A model generated the notes under the pieces. The model did not search any database and had not been told where the DNA came from. It saw only the letters and a list, made by a program, of their open reading frames with translations. A program made the position numbers and the translations under genes. From the NCBI GenBank assembly GCA_018895675.1, contig JAHIOG010000006.1:1-10830 (forward strand): a DNA stretch of 10,830 nucleotides, written 5' to 3'. This DNA is from a bacterium (GTDB lineage: Bacteria; Fidelibacterota; UBA2242). Positions 1 through 7,022 of this stretch are shown here, piece by piece. Within the stretch, counting starts at the first letter, position 1. The number at the start of each line of letters is the position of its first letter.

Positions 1-2
1 TA

Positions 3-713
3 GCGAGATTGGGTTTGACAGATTTACATGTGGAAATCGATACTGATGATCCTCATACTCATCGTTTATATGTATATACAGGTATGCCTGAAGATGAAAA
101 CATAATCTGTGAAATGGTATTAAAACGGGGACAGATGCATTTTTCAGAAGATGCTTTGCCAAATTTTCCAGACAAAACGCCGAATTTTCTTCAAGTTGAG
201 TGGTTGCTTCTCCAGAACCCTAAAAAGCATTTTGATGAACGACGTCCACAGCTTCCCGGGCAATCTTATCCTGGTTTGGGAATCGGTGACCGCATGTTGC
301 AGATCATGATCCTTCTGACACGCCGCTTGAACCTGGAAGGAATGATTAATAAACCCCGATATTATCACACTGCATTCATGTTTACAAAAGACTTTATTTT
401 TACAAATCCCCGCAACCAGGCAATTCTGCAGGCAATCAACAGAGATTTAACATCAAAATACAAGTTTCATACAGTCGCCTGGGCAGCCCATTTTGACTGT
501 CTTATTAATCATGTTACCGGCGAAGAGTTAGTCTGGGATACCGATTATTTAATCCTGCCACTTAAGAAATATTTACTTAAATATTTCCGATCCAAAGAGT
601 ATCAGCGTCAGGTCCGTCAGCAGATGGGAAAATTTAATTTCATAATCAATATTCCCAAGTTCATAAGGTGCATGCAAAAAAATAAAATCCCGATTTACGA
701 AAAATTATCATAG
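3..713 (+). CDS. Unrecognised soluble protein, 5' end outside the window
   Basis: I do not recognise this family with confidence. The frame is open to the left edge: the codons before the TTG at position 9 are GCG and AGA, with no stop, so the gene probably begins upstream and the TTG is not a supported start. About 236 codons are visible, ending in TAG at 711-713. Numbered from the TTG, the most motif-like segment is LPGQSYPGLGIGDRML at about residues 82-97. It is a glycine-rich loop before an amphipathic helix, loosely like the acyl-CoA-binding loop of GNAT acetyltransferases, but the spacing is not the canonical Q/RxxGxG/A and I give no function. No signal peptide or membrane segment is visible. 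The C-terminal third is rich in Lys, Arg and aromatic residues. The gap to thiN is only 20 bp, so the two are probably cotranscribed. Confidence 0.7.
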   Translation, partial: ARLGLTDLHVEIDTDDPHTHRLYVYTGMPEDENIICEMVLKRGQMHFSEDALPNFPDKTPNFLQVEWLLLQNPKKHFDERRPQLPGQSYPGLGIGDRMLQIMILLTRRLNLEGMINKPRYYHTAFMFTKDFIFTNPRNQAILQAINRDLTSKYKFHTVAWAAHFDCLINHVTGEELVWDTDYLILPLKKYLLKYFRSKEYQRQVRQQMGKFNFIINIPKFIRCMQKNKIPIYEKLS

Positions 714-733
714 TCTAATAGTTATTCCCAACT

Positions 734-1399
734 ATGGTTTCTATACTTCCATTATCATCTACAGAACCCATCTGTATCCTGTTCGGAAATGGCGATTATC
801 CCGATCAAAAACTATGCAATCAACTTCTTCAAGCCGCAAATTTCATTATGTGCGCCGACGGCGGGGCGAATTATGCTTTCCGGCATGGTATTATTCCCGA
901 TTTAATAATTGGCGATTTGGATTCGATCAAAGACGAAGCGCTGAATTATTTCATTCAGAAAAATAGCCGGATAATTAAGACGGAATCCCAGCAGAAAAAT
1001 GATGTGGAAAAAGCCCTGCAAGAAGCAATCCGGCTTTCATATAAACAAATTGTTTTAATAGGTTTTATGGGTAAACGGGATGACCATAGTATTGCAACAT
1101 TGCAGATCATAAAAAAATTCAAACGCAAAGCAACTTTTCGTCTTTTCTCACAAACTTCGGAAATTTTAGTGCTGTCGGCAGGCAACTATGGATTTCAGGT
1201 GTCCTGCGGTAATATCATTTCATTATTCGGATTTCCGAGAGCATATAATGTAACGACCACTGGATTGAAATGGATGTTGAAACATGAAAACCTATTTGAA
1301 GGGTCACGGGGTATCAGTAACCAGGCATTGAAGGACGACGTACGGATATCTTTCACCAAAGGCACTCTGATCGTCATTAAACTGCTTAGTCCTTCATGA
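734..1399 (+). CDS. thiN: Thiamine pyrophosphokinase
   Basis: This enzyme transfers pyrophosphate from ATP to thiamine, making the cofactor thiamine diphosphate in the cytoplasm. The 221-residue length is normal for bacterial ThiN. The catalytic domain shows CADGGANYA (residues 40-48), PDLIIGDLDS (about 55-64), an acidic NDVEKA segment (D90, E92, K93) in place of the usual TDxxKA, and GFMGKRDDH (110-118), which matches the family GxxGGRxDH motif with Lys replacing one Gly. The C-terminal thiamine-binding domain is recognisable from TTTGLKWML and RGISN (S195, N196). The ATG at 734 has no clear Shine-Dalgarno sequence and follows the upstream gene by 20 bp. The stop overlaps the next gene's start in ATGA (1396-1399), so the transporter downstream is likely translationally coupled. 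I see no TPP riboswitch in front of this gene. Confidence 0.93.
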   Translation: MVSILPLSSTEPICILFGNGDYPDQKLCNQLLQAANFIMCADGGANYAFRHGIIPDLIIGDLDSIKDEALNYFIQKNSRIIKTESQQKNDVEKALQEAIRLSYKQIVLIGFMGKRDDHSIATLQIIKKFKRKATFRLFSQTSEILVLSAGNYGFQVSCGNIISLFGFPRAYNVTTTGLKWMLKHENLFEGSRGISNQALKDDVRISFTKGTLIVIKLLSPS

Positions 1400-2805
1400 A
1401 TTCTATTAACATTGCAATTATTGATAAACTTCTTATCCTGATTTATTTAATCTCAATTTTACTTATCGGTTTCCTGTATTCTAAAAATCAACGGAAAAAT
1501 GATGATAATTTCCTATTAGCCGGACGACGGCTCTCCTTGCCCGCATTTACGGCTACGCTGGTATCGACATGGTATGGCGGAATTTTAGGTATTGGTGAAT
1601 TCACCTACCTTTACGGTCTTTTGAATTGGGTAACGCAAGCATTGCCCTATTATTTATTCGCCGTTCTCTTTGCCGTTTTTATCGCACCAAAAGTTCGCAA
1701 GTCAAACCTTTACACGATTCCCGATCAACTGTATCAACATTATGGAAAACCAGCCGGACTAATCGGAAGTGTTTTTATCTTTTTTCTGGTATCGCCCGCG
1801 TCACACCTGCTTATGCTTAGCCTCCTGTTCAGTTCGATTTTTGGAATACCTTTCTGGTTTGCCGTTTCAATCAGTATTCTATTTTCCACGGTTTACGTCT
1901 TTTTCGGAGGATTTAAATCGGTAGTTAAAACCGACATTATCCAGTTTATCCTGATGTTTTCCGGATTCGCGGTATTGGTGATAACTCTGTTTACAAAATT
2001 TGGTGGTATTTCCTTCTTAAAGGATAATCTTCCAGCAAGTCATCTTCAATTCAGTGGCGGGCAGAACGCTCAGTATATCGTCGTCTGGTTCTTTATTGCA
2101 TTATGGACATTCGTTGATCCCGGTTTTTATCAACGATGTTACGCCGCCCGTACTCCAGCTGTGGCGCAACGTGGAATTCTAATCTCAATTCTGTTCTGGG
2201 TAGTTTTTGATTTTTTTACTACTGTTGCCGGACTTTATGCTCGCGCACTTTTCAGTGATGTTCCAGGATTGATGGCTTTTCCTCTCCTTGGTGTAACAAT
2301 ACTACCGCCACTATTAAGCGGACTGTTTTTCATTTCCCTTCTGGCGACCATCATGTCAACCCTGGATTCAAATTCCTTTCTTGCCGCTGTTACGTTTGGG
2401 CGGGATATCATCTGGCGGATCAAAAAAAATGTTAACATCACACATGCAACCCAGTTTGGATTGCTTATTACGCTTCTGTTTTCAGTGTTGTTATTATCTT
2501 TGGTGCCATCAGTCGTGAAGATCTGGTATCTAATGGGCACCCTGTTTATACCCAGTTTATTATTGCCCTTGATCTCTATTTTCATTCAGGGTATTCAAAT
2601 ACCGAAACGCTACACTGTCATGTCAATGATTGCTTCTTTTATCGGCACAAGTTGTTGGTTAGTTACCGGTTTATATCAAAGCACATTGATAAATCCTTCA
2701 TTTCCATGGGACATTCAGCCGTTTTTCATCGGTTTAATGTGCTCAGTAATTATTTATCTTTTTAGTATACTGAAAAATATTTTCCAGAGGGGAAAACAAA
2801 AATAG
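1396..2805 (+). CDS. SSS-family (SLC5-like) sodium:solute symporter
   Basis: This is an integral membrane secondary transporter, predicted to couple solute uptake to sodium entry at the inner membrane. Its 469 residues are strongly hydrophobic, with about 12-13 membrane segments, as usual for the sodium:solute symporter family. Family signatures include the N-terminal LLAGRRLSLPAFTATLVSTWYGG stretch, cited here only as residues about 40-62 with key residues G43, R44 and R45, and the loop FVDPGFYQRCYAA. The segment ATIMSTLDSNSFL (317-329) includes Ser/Thr residues (S321, T322) at the place where the family binds sodium (Na2 site) in TM8. The substrate cannot be read from the sequence. Its ATG overlaps the thiN stop by 4 bp and there is no separate ribosome site, so its expression looks tied to thiN. 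A role in thiamine or thiamine-precursor uptake is therefore an inference from context; SSS proteins (ThiV) have been proposed for such a role in other lineages. Confidence 0.9.
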   Translation: MNSINIAIIDKLLILIYLISILLIGFLYSKNQRKNDDNFLLAGRRLSLPAFTATLVSTWYGGILGIGEFTYLYGLLNWVTQALPYYLFAVLFAVFIAPKVRKSNLYTIPDQLYQHYGKPAGLIGSVFIFFLVSPASHLLMLSLLFSSIFGIPFWFAVSISILFSTVYVFFGGFKSVVKTDIIQFILMFSGFAVLVITLFTKFGGISFLKDNLPASHLQFSGGQNAQYIVVWFFIALWTFVDPGFYQRCYAARTPAVAQRGILISILFWVVFDFFTTVAGLYARALFSDVPGLMAFPLLGVTILPPLLSGLFFISLLATIMSTLDSNSFLAAVTFGRDIIWRIKKNVNITHATQFGLLITLLFSVLLLSLVPSVVKIWYLMGTLFIPSLLLPLISIFIQGIQIPKRYTVMSMIASFIGTSCWLVTGLYQSTLINPSFPWDIQPFFIGLMCSVIIYLFSILKNIFQRGKQK

Positions 2806-2897
2806 TTGAATTTCAATTGCCAATTTGTTATCAATCATATTGATTTAATGCTTTAATTTGGATAAATTTTCATGCTTTTTGGATTCAGTTATTCGCG

Positions 2898-2971
2898 GGG
2901 CGATTAGCTCAGCTGGTCAGAGTGTCCCGTTCACATCGGGAAGGTCATCCGTTCAAATCGGATATCGCCCA
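2898..2971 (+). tRNA. tRNA-Val (anticodon CAC)
   Basis: A full cloverleaf can be drawn over 74 nt. The acceptor stem GGGCGAT (2898-2904) pairs perfectly with ATCGCCC (2964-2970), and the discriminator is A2971. The D arm is GCTC/GAGT with the loop GG. The anticodon stem TCCCG/CGGGA is perfect around loop TTCACAT, giving anticodon CAC (reads GUG, valine). The T arm ATCCG/CGGAT closes the loop TTCAAAT. The 3' CCA is not encoded (CAG follows A73), so it must be added by a nucleotidyltransferase. A weak promoter-like pair, TTGATT (2840-2845) and GATAAA (2861-2866) with a short 15-bp spacer, lies upstream; I would not rely on it. The next 56 bases up to the terminator hold nothing else I can identify. 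Confidence 0.95.
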
Positions 2972-3027
2972 CAGAAAGGTAAGGTTTTGAAAGCATTACA
3001 GAAAGATCAACCCACATATAAAGATTT

Positions 3028-3060
3028 AAATTGCACCCAGGAAGGTGCAATTTTCATTTT
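3028..3060 (+). terminator. Intrinsic terminator after tRNA-Val
   Basis: A perfect 10-bp stem, AAATTGCACC (3028-3037) with GGTGCAATTT (3044-3053), encloses the loop CAGGAA and is followed by a T-rich run, TCATTTTT. It ends the tRNA transcript and separates it from the zinc-ribbon gene that starts at 3080. Because the inner stem is GC-containing and the tail is T-rich only on the + strand, it should act on + strand transcription. Confidence 0.8.
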
Positions 3061-3070
3061 TGAATAGAAC

Positions 3071-3075
3071 GGAGG
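3071..3075 (+). promoter_or_regulatory. Shine-Dalgarno site of the zinc-ribbon gene
   Basis: GGAGG lies 4 nt before the ATG at 3080, a slightly short but workable spacing. It supports that start over any later methionine. Confidence 0.7.
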
Positions 3076-3079
3076 ATAA

Positions 3080-3880
3080 ATGTTCAAAGACTTGAAATCT
3101 CTTATAAACCTACAAAAGATTGATAACGAGCTACTAAAGATCGACGAATTAAAAGGTGATCTTCCTCAGATCGTTGAAACACTTGAAAAAAATATTGCCA
3201 ACCTGGAAAGGGAGCTTGAAAACGATCGCAGCCGCGAAAAGGAAATCATTCTGGAAACAAAAGACCTCGAGGGACAGATCGAGGATAACAAAGAACATTT
3301 GAAAAGATACCAGGATCAACTATACCTTGTTACATCAAATAAAGAGTATGATGCGCTAACATCTGAAATTGAAACTGTTCGCCAGAATATCGACACGGCA
3401 GAATATAAAATCCTCGAACTAAATGAAGAGATGGAAAACCTCAAAGAAGCAATCAAAGGTAAAGATCTGACATTGAAGGATAAATTAAATGAAATAAAAT
3501 TCCGGCGTGAACAGTTGGAAAAAACCAACGAAAAAACCAACGATGTTCAAGAAAAACTAATGAAGAACCGGGAAGCTGTCGTAAAATTTATTTCGCTACG
3601 ATATATAAGGGAATATGAGCGTGTATCCAAAGCAAAGAATGGTTTAGCAATTGTGCCCATTCGCCAGGTTTTCGAAGAAAAAGTAGATAAAAAGGGTAAT
3701 ATTGAATATATTCCAGCTCAGGTTTCTTGCGGGGGCTGTCACACAATTGTCCCACCGCAAAAAGTTGTAGAGATTCGCTCCGGAACGAATCCGATACGTT
3801 GTGAATTTTGTGGACGGATGCTGTACTGGGACGAACATGCCAGTGAAATCCGTTCAATTAATGAGGAGGAATTTATCTGA
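3080..3880 (+). CDS. Coiled-coil C4 zinc-ribbon protein (DUF164/CT398-like family)
   Basis: This 266-residue protein has two clear parts. Residues about 5-165 are a long, highly charged Lys/Glu-rich coiled coil. The C-terminus is a C4 zinc ribbon with CGGC at 217-220 and CEFC at 241-244, followed by the typical GRMLYW segment. This is the architecture of the DUF164 family, which includes Chlamydia CT398/CdsZ and Helicobacter HP0958/FlgZ. Those members act as adaptors that bind RpoN, secretion components or RNA. The general bacterial role is not settled, and I infer only nucleic-acid or protein scaffolding. A GGAGG site precedes the ATG. The coiled coil contains a perfect 12-bp tandem duplication (EKTN twice, residues 147-154). 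The TGA stop (3878-3880) is shared with the first bases of rnpB. Confidence 0.88.
   Translation: MFKDLKSLINLQKIDNELLKIDELKGDLPQIVETLEKNIANLERELENDRSREKEIILETKDLEGQIEDNKEHLKRYQDQLYLVTSNKEYDALTSEIETVRQNIDTAEYKILELNEEMENLKEAIKGKDLTLKDKLNEIKFRREQLEKTNEKTNDVQEKLMKNREAVVKFISLRYIREYERVSKAKNGLAIVPIRQVFEEKVDKKGNIEYIPAQVSCGGCHTIVPPQKVVEIRSGTNPIRCEFCGRMLYWDEHASEIRSINEEEFI
3518..3541 (+). repeat. 12-bp perfect tandem duplication in the coiled coil
   Basis: The unit GAAAAAACCAAC occurs twice back to back (3518-3529 and 3530-3541) in frame, encoding EKTN-EKTN. Four extra residues shift the heptad register of the coiled coil, so a slippage-born stutter or hinge is possible. Confidence 0.85.
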
Positions 3881-4264
3881 AGTTAGTCAGGCAGTCGCCT
3901 CGATTTTTATCGGGGAGGAAAGTCCGAACTCCGCAGGGCAGGGTGCTTCGTAACACGGAGTCTCCCGACTATTCGGGAGAAGGAAAGTGCCACAGAAACG
4001 ATACCGTCCGCCTTTGGCGGTCAAGGGTGAAATGGTGCGTCCTGCAATTAAGCGGGATTAAAGTAAGAGCGCACCGCCCCGACAGCGATGTCGGGGGCAG
4101 GGTAAACCCCACCTGGAGCAAGATCAAGCAGAGAATTGGAATTGCCCGTTCCGCTAAATTCTCGGGTAGATCGCTTAACATCAGCTGTAAGGCTGTATGT
4201 AGATAAATGACTGTCGTCCGGCAGCTGCCGGAAACAGAATTCGGCTTACCGACTAACTTCAGAT
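3879..4264 (+). ncRNA. rnpB: RNase P RNA, class A
   Basis: This is the catalytic RNA of RNase P, which trims the 5' ends of pre-tRNAs. The terminal helix P1 is formed by GAAGTTAGTC (3879-3888) and GACTAACTTC (4251-4260), extended to 11 bp by T3878-A4261. Conserved blocks are in the right order: GAGGAAAGTCCG (3915-3926), CAGGGCAGGGTGC (about 3934-3946), GTGCCACAGAAA (3987-3998), GTAAGAGCGCACC (4063-4075), GGTAAACCCCACC (4101-4113) and ACAGAATTCGGCTTA (4234-4248). CCGAA (3924-3928) pairs with TTCGG (4240-4244), giving the long-range P4 core. Several local hairpins, such as CCCCGACAGCGATGTCGGGG, match class A peripheral stems. The RNA is wedged between two protein genes with no spacer at its 5' side and about 14 nt at its 3' side. 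No terminator follows it, so it probably comes from a processed polycistronic transcript or a promoter inside the upstream coding region. Exact ends are estimated from P1. Confidence 0.95.
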
Positions 4265-4277
4265 TCTTATACATAGT

Positions 4278-5990
4278 ATGAAATTCAAATGGAAATTTAA
4301 AGAATTTGATCTTGAAGCTGTTCTGAATCTTGCTTCAGCAGCCGGGCTTCCGATCCCAATTGCCACTGTACTATACAACCGTAATTTTGACAATCCGGAG
4401 GCGATTGATCATTTCTTTAAACCCAACATTCAGGATCTTTATGATCCATTTCTGCTAAAGGATATGGAAAAGGCCGTTGACCGTATCCAAATTGCTCTGA
4501 TGAAGAAAGAAACGGTGATGATCTATGGGGATTATGATGTTGACGGGACAACAGCAACCTCCATGCTGCATTTATTTCTACATGAAATCGGTCTTAATAC
4601 ATTTTACTATATCCCGGATCGCGAAAAAGAAGGATATGGTCTGTCTCGACCTGGGATTGACGTCGCTATCGAGCATCAAGCCAATCTCATCATCACGTGT
4701 GATTGTGGAATTAACGCTTTTAATGAAGTTGATTACGCAAATTCGAACGGTATTGATCTAATAATCACCGACCACCATGAGCCTGCGGACACACTGCCAA
4801 ATGCTCTCGCCATTATAAATCCAAAACGGGAATACGATCCTTATCCCTTTAAAGAGCTATGCGGCGCCGGAGTTGCCTTTAAAATGCTACAAGCGTTTTC
4901 AATTAAAAACAATATTCCCATTGAAAAATTATTCCTCCATCTGGATCTGGTGGCAATCGGTACTGCTGCCGATATTGTTCCGATTCTTGATGAGAACCGT
5001 ATTTTGGTGTCAAAAGGACTGGAATATCTGAATCGCACTAATAAAATCGGGCTTAGCTCCCTATTGAAAGTTGCCGGATTCACGAACAAGACTTTAAATG
5101 TTGTGAATATTGTTTTTGGTCTCGCACCGAGAATAAACGCAGCGGGTCGTCTTGGGCAAGCCACCCGGGCGGTTAAGCTGCTAATCTCATTTGACCAGGA
5201 AGAGGCTCATGAATTATCGGTAATGCTGGAAAAGGAAAACCGCAACCGTCAGAGTATCGAAAAAAACACGGGCGATCAGGCAATATTACAGTTAAATTCC
5301 ACTCATGATATTTACAAAGACAAGATCTTCGTACTGTCAGATGATAACTGGCATCAGGGCGTCATTGGCATTGTGGCGTCAAAAATAAAAGAGATGTACA
5401 ACCGACCAATAGTCATGATCTCCTTTCAAAACGGGATAGGAAAAGGATCCGCCAGAAGTATTCAAAATTTCGATCTGTATAAAGCGTTTACCGAGTGTTC
5501 GGATCTTCTTGAAAGCTATGGCGGTCACAAAATGGCTGCCGGTCTTACGATAAAACAGAAAATGTTAGCAAAATTTCGTGATCGTATTAAACAGATCGCC
5601 AACCGACAGATTACCGAAGAGATGCTTCACCCCATATTAAAAATCGAGTGTGAAATAAATTTTAACGATATCAATCAGAACATCATCGATCATCTTAACA
5701 AAATGGCGCCCTTCGGTCCTGGGAATATGCGTCCGTTATTCGCTGCCCGGAATATCACCATATCCGGTTTACCACGCATTGTCGGTGAGAATCATTTGAA
5801 GTTTAAAGCCTGTCGGGACAAAATTGTCATTAGCGCTATTGGATGGAAACTGGGAACTCTATACGAAATGCTCATCAGTAATCGTCCTCTGGATATGGTA
5901 TTTGTAATTGAAGAAAATGAATGGAACAACAATAAAGAAATACAACTTAATATAAAAGATATTCGCTATTCAGATAGTGCTACCATCTAA
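4278..5990 (+). CDS. recJ: Single-stranded-DNA-specific 5'-3' exonuclease RecJ
   Basis: RecJ degrades single-stranded DNA 5' to 3' in recombination, mismatch and base-excision repair. At 570 residues it has the normal bacterial length. The DHH phosphoesterase core is complete: YGDYDVDG (83-90, metal-binding D85, D87, D89), the CDCGI segment, and the name-giving DHH at 165-167. The DHHA1 half carries GSARS and YGGHKMAAG (414-422, H417). The C-terminal part with MAPFGPGNMRPLF is the OB-fold region typical of RecJ. The ATG at 4278 lies 16 nt after the end of rnpB helix P1 and has no Shine-Dalgarno sequence. A TATACA (4268-4273) sits just upstream, but with no good -35 box. Whether recJ is read through from rnpB is open. 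Confidence 0.96.
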   Translation: MKFKWKFKEFDLEAVLNLASAAGLPIPIATVLYNRNFDNPEAIDHFFKPNIQDLYDPFLLKDMEKAVDRIQIALMKKETVMIYGDYDVDGTTATSMLHLFLHEIGLNTFYYIPDREKEGYGLSRPGIDVAIEHQANLIITCDCGINAFNEVDYANSNGIDLIITDHHEPADTLPNALAIINPKREYDPYPFKELCGAGVAFKMLQAFSIKNNIPIEKLFLHLDLVAIGTAADIVPILDENRILVSKGLEYLNRTNKIGLSSLLKVAGFTNKTLNVVNIVFGLAPRINAAGRLGQATRAVKLLISFDQEEAHELSVMLEKENRNRQSIEKNTGDQAILQLNSTHDIYKDKIFVLSDDNWHQGVIGIVASKIKEMYNRPIVMISFQNGIGKGSARSIQNFDLYKAFTECSDLLESYGGHKMAAGLTIKQKMLAKFRDRIKQIANRQITEEMLHPILKIECEINFNDINQNIIDHLNKMAPFGPGNMRPLFAARNITISGLPRIVGENHLKFKACRDKIVISAIGWKLGTLYEMLISNRPLDMVFVIEENEWNNNKEIQLNIKDIRYSDSATI

Positions 5991-5993
5991 TAC

Positions 5994-6000
5994 AGGAGGG
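5994..6000 (+). promoter_or_regulatory. Shine-Dalgarno site that fixes the fabH start
   Basis: AGGAGGG begins 3 nt after the recJ stop and lies 9 nt before the ATG at 6010. It rules out the longer in-frame GTG at 5977, which lies inside recJ and precedes the ribosome site. Confidence 0.85.
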
Positions 6001-6009
6001 TTTTTATCT

Positions 6010-7002
6010 ATGTATCGAAGTAAAATCGCAGGAATCGGAAAAAATGTCCCTGAAAAAATCATCACAAATTTTGATCTCGAAAAGATGATGGACACCAGCA
6101 ACGAATGGATCATTGAACGAACCGGTATTCATGAACGAAGGTTCGTCACTCAACCGTGTGGTTGCGCCGAATTAGCGCTACCGGCATGCGAACAGGCAAT
6201 TACCGATGCCGGAATAGAAAAAACAGACATTGAATTAATCATCGTCGCAACTACCACTCCGGAGCATCAATTCCCGGGAACCAGCAGCTTTTTACAGGCT
6301 CAGCTCGATCTTAAGGGAGTTCCTACACTCGATATCAGGGTTCAATGTTCAGGTTTTGTTTACGGTTTATCCATTGCTGATCAGTTCATCAAAACCGGAC
6401 AATATCAATATATTTTACTGGTGGGTGCTGAAATTCAGTCGGTTGGATTAGATTTAACAACGGAAGGACGAGATATAGCCGTTCTATTCGGCGATGGCGC
6501 CGGCGCCGCAATCATAAGTCGATCAGATAATGATAGTGAAATTTTGTCAACACATCTATTTGGTGATGGAAAACATGCCATGGACCTATCAATCGATGCA
6601 CCGGTTGGCTATGAATGTCCCAGAATTTCAAAAGAAATGATTGACGAAGGTCGTCAATTTCCACAAATGAACGGACGGCAGGTTTTCAAGCATGCGGTAA
6701 CCAGATTTCCTGAAGCTGTAAGAGCAGCTTTGAAGGCGAACAACTGGAGCATCGAAGACGTCGATATGGTTGTGCCACATCAGGCAAATATGAGAATAAC
6801 AGAAGCGATCGCCAAAAGACTGGGGTTGCCTCTTGAAAAAGTCTTTAGTAATATACATAAGTATGGAAATACGACCGCTGCATCGATTCCCCTGGCATTA
6901 GCCGAAGCCTGTGAGGAACAGAAAATTCAAAGAGGCGATAAGGTCGTACTGGCAGCATTCGGCTCCGGATTCACCTGGGCATCCGCAGCTATCGTCTGGT
7001 AA
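6010..7002 (+). CDS. fabH: Beta-ketoacyl-ACP synthase III
   Basis: FabH starts type II fatty-acid synthesis by condensing an acyl-CoA primer with malonyl-ACP in the cytoplasm. The 330-residue protein has the full Cys-His-Asn triad: C113 in VQCSGFVYGL, H257 in VPHQANMRI, and N287 in YGNTTAASIPLAL. FGDGAGAAI and the C-terminal FGSGFTWAS are also standard. The N-terminus, KIAGIGKNVPEKIITN, aligns with normal FabH starts, and the strong ribosome site supports the ATG at 6010. The residues before the catalytic Cys (IRVQC rather than the common AAC) resemble a subgroup I associate with Bacteroidetes-type FabH proteins. Substrate preference (acetyl, branched or longer primer) cannot be read here. 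No plsX, fabD, fabG or acpP is adjacent in the window. Confidence 0.93.
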   Translation: MYRSKIAGIGKNVPEKIITNFDLEKMMDTSNEWIIERTGIHERRFVTQPCGCAELALPACEQAITDAGIEKTDIELIIVATTTPEHQFPGTSSFLQAQLDLKGVPTLDIRVQCSGFVYGLSIADQFIKTGQYQYILLVGAEIQSVGLDLTTEGRDIAVLFGDGAGAAIISRSDNDSEILSTHLFGDGKHAMDLSIDAPVGYECPRISKEMIDEGRQFPQMNGRQVFKHAVTRFPEAVRAALKANNWSIEDVDMVVPHQANMRITEAIAKRLGLPLEKVFSNIHKYGNTTAASIPLALAEACEEQKIQRGDKVVLAAFGSGFTWASAAIVW

Positions 7003-7006
7003 GGAA

Positions 7007-7013
7007 AAAGGAG
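7007..7013 (+). promoter_or_regulatory. Shine-Dalgarno site supporting a TTG start for pgpH
   Basis: AAAGGAG lies 9 nt before TTG at 7023, which is the only plausible initiator before the first membrane segment. This supports a TTG start for the next gene. Confidence 0.7.
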
Positions 7014-7022
7014 TAAAATTCA

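Noticed and set aside
714..733. TPP riboswitch ahead of thiN
   Set aside because: The gap is only 20 bases and no thi-box sequence (such as CTGAGA with its partner helices) is visible before thiN.
2806..2897. Terminator after the symporter gene or a confident tRNA promoter
   Set aside because: Only short AT-rich inverted repeats (for example ATCAA/TTGAT) and a weak box pair with 15-bp spacing are present; neither is convincing.
2858..3067. A 69-codon open frame on the + strand across the tRNA region
   Set aside because: It runs through the whole tRNA-Val cloverleaf and the terminator hairpin, and its peptide resembles a tRNA read as protein.
3864..3871. AGGAGGA motif near the end of the zinc-ribbon gene as a ribosome site for another gene
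   Set aside because: It encodes Glu residues of the protein, and no start codon with an open frame follows; the RNase P RNA begins there instead.
3943..4274. Open frames on both strands of 87 and 101 codons between the zinc-ribbon gene and recJ
   Set aside because: They lie wholly within the RNase P RNA, whose conserved blocks and P1 helix explain the sequence.
5977..6009. Longer fabH start at GTG 5977
   Set aside because: It overlaps recJ and includes the ribosome site AGGAGGG within the coding region. ATG 6010 has the right spacing and matches normal FabH N-termini.
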